A DNA stretch of 20,894 bases from assembly GCA_029778515.1 (NCBI GenBank), contig JAKOQD010000054.1, positions 1 to 20,894 of the forward strand. Reading direction: 5' to 3'. The translations under genes were made by a program, and so were the position numbers. This document shows, in pieces, positions 15,722 to 20,894 of the stretch (the stretch's first letter is position 1; every line of letters begins with the position of its first letter). Source of the DNA: Actinomycetes bacterium. Its GTDB lineage: Bacteria; Actinomycetota; Actinomycetes; Propionibacteriales; Propionibacteriaceae. Below the pieces are notes generated by a model. It was not told the origin of the DNA. It did no database searches and worked only from the letters and a program-made list of their open reading frames with translations.

Positions 15722-16299
15722 GCGGCACCGGCCTTTCGTAGTTCAATTCCCAACAGCGGCACCTGCTGAACTGCCCATGGGCTGAGCAGCGCCGGCGTGG
15801 CTTTGGCGAGGGTGACCACCTCGTCCCATTCGGCCCAGGTGGTCGCCATCACTTCGGCCGGATTCGGCCGCAGGGTCCCGCGCAGTTGTCCTACCCACAC
15901 CGGGCAGATCTCGTTCTCCACCACCCCGCTGTCGTCAGTAGCCCGGTAACGGAACTCGGGAAGCACCAGCCGAAGGCCGGTCACCTCCGCGCCCAGTTCG
16001 TCGGCCACTCGCCGTCGGATCGCATCGGCTGCATGCTCGCCTGGTCGCGGATGCCCGCAGCAGGAGTTCGTCCACACCCCCGGCCAGGTGCGCTTGGTGA
16101 GGGCGCGGCGGGTCAGGAGCACCCGTCCGGAGTCGTCGAAAAGGTGACTTGAGAAGGCTAGATGCAACGGAGTGTCGAAGCCGTGTACCTCGGCCCGAGG
16201 TGCCGTGCCGGCTGGGCGGCCGTGCGCGTCCAGCAGCACGACCAGGTCGGCGTCCGCGCTCGTCGCGGTGGTGATGGCACGTCGGTCTCGATCGGTCAT
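15718..16299 (-). CDS. idi: Isopentenyl-diphosphate delta-isomerase, type I
   Basis: A 193-residue Nudix-fold isomerase interconverting IPP and DMAPP, feeding CrtE. Signatures: PLHLAFSSHLFDDSGRVLLT, the catalytic-cysteine loop WTNSCCGHPRPGE (C81, metal ligand H83), and the catalytic glutamate in VVENEICPVW (E128/E130). The Nudix-like helix is AIRRRVADELG. Length is usual. ATG 16299 has GGGAGC about 4-9 bp upstream. It is the first gene of the carotenoid operon, directly behind the dyad-rich region at 16353-16379. Confidence 0.95.
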   Translation of the reverse strand: MTDRDRRAITTATSADADLVVLLDAHGRPAGTAPRAEVHGFDTPLHLAFSSHLFDDSGRVLLTRRALTKRTWPGVWTNSCCGHPRPGEHAADAIRRRVADELGAEVTGLRLVLPEFRYRATDDSGVVENEICPVWVGQLRGTLRPNPAEVMATTWAEWDEVVTLAKATPALLSPWAVQQVPLLGIELRKAGAA

Positions 16300-16352
16300 C
16301 CGGGCTCCCGTTCAGTTCGCCTTCCAAGAGTCTGCCAACGGGCCCGCGGCCG

Positions 16353-16379
16353 GACAACGCTTGTCTAGGCCGGCTAGTC
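16353..16379. promoter_or_regulatory. Overlapping dyads upstream of idi (candidate carotenoid operator)
   Basis: GACAA-CGC-TTGTC (16353-16365) is a perfect 5-bp-arm dyad. It abuts CTAG-GCCGG-CTAG (16365-16377, a 4-bp-arm dyad, part-extended to GTC/GTC). They sit 54-80 bp ahead of the idi ATG. On the minus strand an AT-rich stretch (TAAGAATTATGAC, 16378-16390) lies just upstream and is the only plausible -10 region. Symmetry, AT content and position ahead of a seven-gene operon are the evidence; no regulator of carotenogenesis was found in the window. Confidence 0.4.
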
Positions 16380-16437
16380 ATAATTCTTAGCCGGATCCGG
16401 ACTCTCCAAAGCGCGAATCAATCTGAGGTAGCGCCGG

Positions 16438-16452
16438 CTGAGCTTGTCGAAG
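16438..16452. repeat. CTGAGCTTGTCGAAG dispersed repeat element
   Basis: CTGAGCTTGTCGAAG matches a short motif I recall as dispersed in many GC-rich bacterial genomes in extragenic positions. There is one copy here; a related TCGACAAGCTCGA core occurs at 16763-16775. Confidence 0.4.
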
Positions 16453-16486
16453 TCGGTGCTGAATCGCAGTTCAGAGGGGTCAGGCG

Positions 16487-16504
16487 CCGGGCTCGGGGGC
16501 CCGG
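16487..16504. other. GC-rich hairpin
   Basis: CCGGGC and GCCCGG are perfect 6-bp arms around TCGGGG. There is no T-run on either side, so it is not a standard intrinsic terminator; it could still halt transcription or be part of a repeat. Confidence 0.3.
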
Positions 16505-16556
16505 TTGGTCGTACTGCTGGGGTCTGCTTTGATCTTGAGGAGGCGCGGAGGAGAAT

Positions 16557-16720
16557 GAACCCACTTTCAGCCGGATTTGGCGACGGTCCTTGTGGCCTCG
16601 CCGCAGTGAACCCAACTTCGACCGGTTATCGGGCCGGATTCTGGCTCCATTGCCGGTCAAAGTTGGGTTGCTCTTTCCGGGGGCAATGGTGGGGGCTTCA
16701 TAAGCGGTCAAAACTGGGTT
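16557..16720. repeat. Four copies of a 17-bp repeat, two forming a long inverted repeat
   Basis: AACCCAACTTCGACCGG (16609-16625) and CCGGTCAAAGTTGGGTT (16653-16669) pair over 17 bp with one mismatch around a 27-bp loop. A third copy in the second orientation is GCGGTCAAAACTGGGTT (16704-16720). A diverged first copy is GAACCCACTTTCAGCCGG (16557-16574). The spacing is irregular, so this is not a CRISPR array. Confidence 0.7.
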
Positions 16721-16753
16721 GAACCTACCGGTGTCAGCCCAGATTCACCCGCT

Positions 16754-16777
16754 GAGCTGGTCTCGACAAGCTCGACC
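16754..16777. repeat. REP-like GAGCTGGTCTCGACAAGCTC element
   Basis: Contains TCGA-CAAGC-TCGA (16763-16775) and GAGCT/AGCTC arms (16754-16758 and 16769-16773). The GTCGAGCTTGTCGAGACC form (reverse strand) is one I recall as widespread in actinobacterial extragenic DNA. Confidence 0.45.
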
Positions 16778-16861
16778 ACCCGAGTCGGTGGCTGCGGGCT
16801 TAATGATCGCCGAGCAACAGATGCCTTAGCCCCTTAGCCTCGATCCAGGCTTGGCTGAGGT

Positions 16862-17821
16862 TCACACCCGCGCGGCCCGCAGCTGGTCGATCACCCGGAG
16901 GGTCTGCAGGGTCAGCGTCTGGTCGCGCGCGGCCGACTCCCCGGCCTCGATCAAGCGGACGAAGTGCGCCACCTCGCCGTGTAGTCCATGCTGTGGCGGT
17001 CCGGTGACCTGGTGTTCGGTGACCTGGCCGTCGCGACGGGCCAGGCGCAGCAACCTCGGGCTGGCGATCTGGTCGATCGTCAGGGTGGCATCCTCGCCCT
17101 GGATCTCGCTGGGCAGCTCCGAGGAGGTGATCTTGGAGTAGGACAGGTCGGCGATGAAGTCCGGGTACACCGCGAGCGCAACGCCAGCCCCGTCCGCACC
17201 GGTGTCCAGCAGCACCGACTCACCGACCACGCGCGACGGTTCCCCGAACAGGCTGATCAGCGGGTGGATGCAGTACACACCGAGGTCGTACAGCGCACCG
17301 CCGGCCATGGCGGGATCGAAGATGTTCACCCGTTCGCCGGCAAGGACGTTGGCGTAGCGCGACGAGCGTTGCTCGTAGCGGAAGGACACCCGCCGCAGCC
17401 GACCCAGCTCGGGCAGGAGTTGGCGGACGGCCTGCAGGCCGGGGTCGTACGCGGTGCGCATGGCCTCCAGGAGCACCACACCGGCGGCCTGGGCATGACC
17501 GACCAATTCCGCCCACTCCGTAGCGGAGGGCGCCGCCGGCTTCTCCAGCAGAACATGCTTGCCGGCCCCGATCGCTGCTGATGCGTGCTGCGCGTGCAGG
17601 CTGTTGGGACTGGCGATGTAGACCGCGTCCAGGTCCTCGCGGGCCAGCATCGCGGTCAGGTCTGAGCTCGACTCCGGTGCACGCAGATCGATCGCGAGGG
17701 CTGCCGCACGCTCGGCGTCCCGGGAATAGACGACATCGATTTGGATGCCGTCGGTCTGGGCGACCGCCGTCGCGAGCGTCCGGGTGATCGAACTGGTGCC
17801 GATCGTGGCCAGTCTGATCAT
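16862..17821 (-). CDS. Gfo/Idh/MocA family NAD(P)-dependent oxidoreductase
   Basis: A 319-residue oxidoreductase from ATG 17821, which has GAGGAGA 5 bp upstream; a start six codons earlier (17839) lacks such a site. The N-terminal Rossmann fold is IRLATIGTSSIT, where the usual second and third glycines are replaced. The family signature is GKHVLLEKPAA, with E93-K94-P95. The substrate-side motif is GGALYDLGVYCIHPL, resembling the dihydrodiol dehydrogenase/sugar oxidoreductase branch. These enzymes oxidise or reduce sugars, inositols or related polyols with NAD(P); the substrate is not evident. It stands alone, transcribed away from the MFS gene with a 190-bp shared upstream region, and shows no link to the carotenoid genes. 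Confidence 0.88.
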   Translation of the reverse strand: MIRLATIGTSSITRTLATAVAQTDGIQIDVVYSRDAERAAALAIDLRAPESSSDLTAMLAREDLDAVYIASPNSLHAQHASAAIGAGKHVLLEKPAAPSATEWAELVGHAQAAGVVLLEAMRTAYDPGLQAVRQLLPELGRLRRVSFRYEQRSSRYANVLAGERVNIFDPAMAGGALYDLGVYCIHPLISLFGEPSRVVGESVLLDTGADGAGVALAVYPDFIADLSYSKITSSELPSEIQGEDATLTIDQIASPRLLRLARRDGQVTEHQVTGPPQHGLHGEVAHFVRLIEAGESAARDQTLTLQTLRVIDQLRAARV

Positions 17822-18011
17822 GGGTCTCCTCTTCCGCATTCTTGCTTAGCCCAACCTGCCCACGACGCTGGCTTCATCGACCGGTGTCGAGCTGTCCGGG
17901 CTTCACTCGGGAATATACCCATCAGACAGCGCCTTGATCCCGAACGGCTAGTCCTGCCCGCGGCCGCGCGCCGCCGACCTCAGCTGCCGAACCGCATGGG
18001 AGTACCGATAG

Positions 18012-19469
18012 ATGTCCACCAACACCGCCGCTACCGTCGAGCCCGAAGTTGTCGACCGGCTGCCGGCGACCTCCGTCCGCGTGCTCGCCGTGCTCCTGGT
18101 GGGCGCGTTCGTGGTGATCCTCAATGAGACCGCGCTGAACGTTGCGCTGTCGCGGATCATGACCGACCTGAGCATCGATGAGCGCACCGCGCAATGGCTG
18201 ACCACCGGCTTCATGCTGACCATGGCCGTCGTCATTCCGATCACCGGCTGGTTGATGGAACGGTTCGCAACCCGGACGGTGTTCACCCTCGCCATGTCGC
18301 TGTTCAGCGTCGGCACCCTGGTTGCAGCGCTCGGCTGGGCGTTCCCGAGCCTGCTGGCCGGACGAATCATCCAGGCCAGCGGTACGGCGATCATGATGCC
18401 CCTGCTGATGACCACGGTGATGGAGCTGGTGCCGGCCAAGCTTCGTGGCCGGGTGATGGGCACGATCAGCCTGGTGATCTCGGCGGCGCCGGCCATCGGG
18501 CCGACGCTTTCGGGAGTGATCCTGCAGTTCCTGCCGTGGCGGTTCGTGTTCGTACTGGTGTTGCCGATCGCACTGGCGATCCTGCTGCTCGGTTTGCGGC
18601 AGGTGCCGAACCTGAACACCCCGGTGGCGGTAAAGCTCGACGTGCTCAGCATTCCGCTGACCGGCTTCGGGTTCGGTGGCCTGGTGTACGGACTGAGTCT
18701 GGTCGGCAGCCCGACCGCGGGCTGGCTGCTCGAAGCCGCCCTCGGAGTGGGCGTGGTCTCGCTCGGCCTGTTCATTTGGCGACAGCTCGTCCTGCAGCGG
18801 ACGGACGCCGCTCTGCTCGACCTGCGCACCTTCACCTACCCGATCTTCACCACGGCGCTAGGGGTGATGGCGATCGCCATGGCGGTGCTGTTCGGCACGA
18901 TCATCGCGCTGCCGCTGATCCTGCAGCAGGTGCTGCATGCCGAGCCGCTGTACGTCGGCCTGCTGCTGCTGCCCGGCGCGCTACTCACCGGTCTGCTCGG
19001 ACCGGTCGTCGGACGCCTCTACGACCGGGTCGGGCCGCGTTGGCTGATCGTGCCGGGCGCAGTGGCAGTGTCCGTTGCGCTGGGACTGTTCGGCCAGCTG
19101 GCGGTGACCACGCAGTGGTGGCAGCTGTTGATCGCCCACCTCACCCTCAGCCTTGGCCTGGCGTTCATGTTCACGCCCTTGTTCACCATCACCCTCGGTG
19201 CCTTGCCTCCGCATCTATATGGCCATGGCTCGGCGATGCTCGGTACGGTGCAGCAGGTCGCCGGTGCGGCCGGGACGGCACTCTTCGTCACGGTGATGGC
19301 CGGTGTGGCCGCTGCCCAGCCGGAGACCCTCGGCGCCGAGCAGTCCCTTGCTGCCGGCGCCCGGGCGGCATTCCTGACCGTTGGCGCCATCTGGCTGGTT
19401 GGCTTCCTGGCCACCTTGTTCCTGCGCAAGCCGGAGGATTCGGAAGCGGGTGCCCCGCCCGTGCACTGA
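18012..19469 (+). CDS. MFS multidrug exporter, DHA2 (14-TM, EmrB/LmrB-like)
   Basis: A 485-residue proton-coupled antiporter of the inner membrane. ATG 18012 follows GGGAG by 9 bp. TM1 ends in ILNETALNVALSRIM, the 14-TM drug-exporter motif D1, with Asn38 where Asp is more frequent. Motif A is GWLMERFATRTVF (79-91). Motif C, the antiporter signature, is SAAPAIGPTLSG (157-168). The rest is strongly hydrophobic and fits 14 segments, with loops RQVPNLNTPVAVK and LYDRVGPRW. DHA2 proteins export drugs and amphiphiles; the substrate cannot be deduced. It is divergent from the Gfo/Idh gene and 63 bp ahead of another MFS gene, with no repressor gene beside it. Confidence 0.9.
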   Translation: MSTNTAATVEPEVVDRLPATSVRVLAVLLVGAFVVILNETALNVALSRIMTDLSIDERTAQWLTTGFMLTMAVVIPITGWLMERFATRTVFTLAMSLFSVGTLVAALGWAFPSLLAGRIIQASGTAIMMPLLMTTVMELVPAKLRGRVMGTISLVISAAPAIGPTLSGVILQFLPWRFVFVLVLPIALAILLLGLRQVPNLNTPVAVKLDVLSIPLTGFGFGGLVYGLSLVGSPTAGWLLEAALGVGVVSLGLFIWRQLVLQRTDAALLDLRTFTYPIFTTALGVMAIAMAVLFGTIIALPLILQQVLHAEPLYVGLLLLPGALLTGLLGPVVGRLYDRVGPRWLIVPGAVAVSVALGLFGQLAVTTQWWQLLIAHLTLSLGLAFMFTPLFTITLGALPPHLYGHGSAMLGTVQQVAGAAGTALFVTVMAGVAAAQPETLGAEQSLAAGARAAFLTVGAIWLVGFLATLFLRKPEDSEAGAPPVH

Positions 19470-19520
19470 TCGGGGTCGCGGGCCACTCCGCGTCCGGATG
19501 AATCGTGTCACCGCGAGTGC

Positions 19521-19526
19521 TTAACT
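19521..19526 (+). promoter_or_regulatory. Candidate -10 box for the second MFS gene
   Basis: TTAACT ends 6 bp before GTG 19533, and no Shine-Dalgarno sequence is visible. The arrangement is like that at the helicase gene and suggests a leaderless transcript. The match to consensus is weak and no -35 is clear. Confidence 0.25.
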
Positions 19527-19532
19527 GATCCG

Positions 19533-20813
19533 GTGCCGAGATCGAGAAGCCCATTGCTGACCAGCCTGCTCGGGCTGCGCGGCAACGGTCGTGCCTGCGT
19601 GTACACCGAGCCCATGTGGGGACTTTCGATGATGCTGGTGCTGCCGTACGCGTCCGTGTTCATGCTGGCGCTCGGCGTGCACGACCAGCAGATCGGGTTG
19701 CTGGCGACCATTTCAGTGCTCTCCCAGGTGGTGTTCGGCCTGCTCAGCGGCGTGATCACCGACAAGCTCGGCCGCCGGGCCACCACCGCCATCTTCGACA
19801 TCATCGCGTGGTCGATCCCCTGCCTGATCTGGGCGTTCGCACAGAACTTCTGGTGGTTCCTGGTCGCGTCCGTCATCAATGGCGCCTGGCAGGTCACCCA
19901 GAACTCCTGGGACTGCCTGCTGGTCGAAGACGTCGATCGCGGTGAGATCACCCACGTCTACTCGCTGATCAAGGTGGCCGCCGAGTTCTCCGCGCTGTTC
20001 GCGCCGATCGCCGCCGTCCTGGTAGCGGAGTTCGGGCTGGAGCCGGCCGTCCGCATCCTGTATCTGAACGCGTTCGTGATCATGAGCGCGAAGATCTACA
20101 TCCTCTGGCGCTGGTCGACCGAGACCGAGGTCGGACGGCAGCGACAGCAGCAGACCCGCGGAGTGAGCATCTGGCGGCTGCTGGCCGAGTACCGGGGCGT
20201 GCTCGGGCTCATCCTCAAGTCGAAGGGCACCATCTTCTCGCTGGCGATCTCGGCGCTCGTGGGGGCCGTCGCCCTGGTCAACGGCACTTTCTGGCAGGTG
20301 GTGATCAACCAGCACCTGTTGGTGCCCGACCCGCTGCTGCCGTTCTTCCCGATGATCCGCTCGGTGCTCTCGGTGGTGTTCTTCTTCACCGTGATCCCCT
20401 GGCTGACGCATCAGAAGCACCTGCGCCTGCCCACGCTCCTGGGGTTCCTGGTGTACCTGGCCGGCCAGGTGCTGCTGGTGGTCATTCCGGCGCCGGACGG
20501 GGCCGCGAACTGGTCCACCTACGCGATGCTCGGGGTCTGCCTGCTGCTGGACGCGTTCGGCGCGAGCATCCTGTTCATGCTGGCCGAATCCCTGGTCGCG
20601 CTGCACGTCGACCGGGACGAGCGGTCCCGGGTGATGGCGATTCAGCGCACCTGCGTGATGCTGGTCACCGCTCCGTTCGGCTGGATCTCGGGATGGCTGT
20701 CGGGCATGGACCGCACCTGGCCCTTCATCCTGACCTCACTGCTCCTGGTGGTCGGGGTCGTCGTGACCTCGCGGTTCTGGGTGACCACGCACAGCGAGCC
20801 GGTGACCGTCTGA
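19533..20813 (+). CDS. MFS transporter, 12-TM type
   Basis: A 426-residue membrane protein with about 12 hydrophobic segments. Motif A between TM2 and TM3 is intact (GVITDKLGRR, 73-82). The first segment starts unusually late (about 28), after a basic N-terminus (MPRSRSPLLTSLLGLRGNGR). A TM4-region AWQVTQNSWDCLLVEDVDR and a large central loop (RWSTETEVGRQRQQQTRG) are notable. The start is GTG 19533, with TTG 19554 as an alternative. The family is not recognised beyond MFS. It lies 63 bp after the DHA2 exporter and may have its own promoter. Confidence 0.82.
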   Translation: MPRSRSPLLTSLLGLRGNGRACVYTEPMWGLSMMLVLPYASVFMLALGVHDQQIGLLATISVLSQVVFGLLSGVITDKLGRRATTAIFDIIAWSIPCLIWAFAQNFWWFLVASVINGAWQVTQNSWDCLLVEDVDRGEITHVYSLIKVAAEFSALFAPIAAVLVAEFGLEPAVRILYLNAFVIMSAKIYILWRWSTETEVGRQRQQQTRGVSIWRLLAEYRGVLGLILKSKGTIFSLAISALVGAVALVNGTFWQVVINQHLLVPDPLLPFFPMIRSVLSVVFFFTVIPWLTHQKHLRLPTLLGFLVYLAGQVLLVVIPAPDGAANWSTYAMLGVCLLLDAFGASILFMLAESLVALHVDRDERSRVMAIQRTCVMLVTAPFGWISGWLSGMDRTWPFILTSLLLVVGVVVTSRFWVTTHSEPVTV

Positions 20814-20871
20814 GGCTGCGCAGGGGTTAGCTACGGATGCCATGGGTACAGAACCGGTGACCAACTACACC

Positions 20872-20878
20872 GAGGAGG
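20872..20878 (+). promoter_or_regulatory. Strong ribosome-binding site
   Basis: GAGGAGG six bases before ATG 20885, the strongest Shine-Dalgarno match on the plus strand in the window. It decides the start of the edge gene over an overlapping frame that opens at ATG 20850. Confidence 0.75.
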
Positions 20879-20884
20879 ACCACC

Positions 20885-20894
20885 ATGGCCGACA
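20885..20894 (+). CDS. Start of a gene cut by the window edge
   Basis: ATG 20885 followed by GCC GAC (Met-Ala-Asp...), preceded by a near-perfect Shine-Dalgarno sequence. Only three codons are visible, so the product is unknown. The strong site suggests a well-expressed protein. Confidence 0.55.

Larger units (their letters stand above)
16381..16861. other. Non-coding stretch between idi and the Gfo/Idh oxidoreductase gene
   Basis: No credible gene on either strand: the open frames here are low-complexity, lack start signals and run through repeats. It holds a TGAGCTTGTCGAAG element (16438-16452), a hairpin CCGGGC/GCCCGG (16487-16504), four copies of an ACCCAACTTTGACCGG-like repeat (16557-16720) and a GGTCTCGACAAGCTCGACC element (16759-16777). 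A weak AGCCT/AGGCT stem at 16836-16851 lies just past the stop of the leftward oxidoreductase gene. Confidence 0.7.

Noticed and set aside
16557..16720. Insertion-sequence remnant with terminal inverted repeats
   Set aside because: The inverted copies are only 27 bp apart, there is no transposase fragment between them, and no target-site duplication is visible.
16418..16722. Possible small genes on both strands in the idi-oxidoreductase gap
   Set aside because: Both frames run through the repeat copies, lack ribosome-binding sites and have repeat-derived composition (RSKLG twice at one end).
19477..19492. Hairpin CGCGG/CCGCG after the DHA2 exporter gene as a terminator
   Set aside because: The 5-bp stem has no following T-run; it is too weak to call an intrinsic terminator.

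Overview
The window comes from a GC-rich actinomycete. The evidence is a mycothiol-type DinB/maleylpyruvate isomerase family protein, an MmyB-type regulator, frequent GTG and TTG starts, many 4-bp ATGA/GTGA gene overlaps, and a split lycopene cyclase (CrtYc + CrtYd) of the kind found in actinomycetes making cyclic C40 carotenoids. A Propionibacteriales or Micrococcales host would fit, but I cannot name the genus from this sequence alone.

Left third (1-6643). A leftward gene string runs from about 3617 to the left edge: mycothiol-dependent-like enzyme, SAM methyltransferase, exported metallophosphoesterase, zinc alcohol dehydrogenase, then a membrane-protein fragment cut by the edge that may carry a frameshift. 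The first three genes overlap by 4 bp each. Divergent from it is a DEAD-box RNA helicase with a DbpA-type RNA-binding tail. A winged-helix (HTH_42, AlkZ/YcaQ superfamily) protein overlaps its stop codon and most likely starts at a CTG.

Middle (6644-16380). A rightward trio, alcohol dehydrogenase / MmyB-like regulator / cytochrome P450, runs head-on into a complete leftward carotenoid operon: idi-crtE-crtI-crtB-crtYc-crtYd-crtU. Known family roles give a full path. Idi supplies DMAPP, CrtE makes GGPP, CrtB phytoene, CrtI lycopene, CrtYc+CrtYd beta-carotene, and CrtU aromatises the rings to give isorenieratene (possibly beta-isorenieratene). Every junction in this operon overlaps. The P450 stop lies only 15 bp from the crtU stop, which makes the P450 (and perhaps the ADH) a candidate tailoring enzyme for the aromatic carotenoid. 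Its I-helix lacks the usual acidic residue.

Right third (16381-20894). A roughly 480-bp non-coding stretch holds several short repeat families. It is followed by a leftward Gfo/Idh/MocA oxidoreductase, a divergent 14-TM-type MFS exporter, a second MFS protein, and the first codons of another gene at the right edge.

The most unusual points are: a CrtI C-terminal tail built from a palindromic 21-bp tandem repeat inserted in frame; the P450 with a non-canonical I-helix next to crtU; the CTG-started HTH_42 protein without a Q-x-Q/Q-x-D motif at the expected place; and overlapping dyads ahead of idi.
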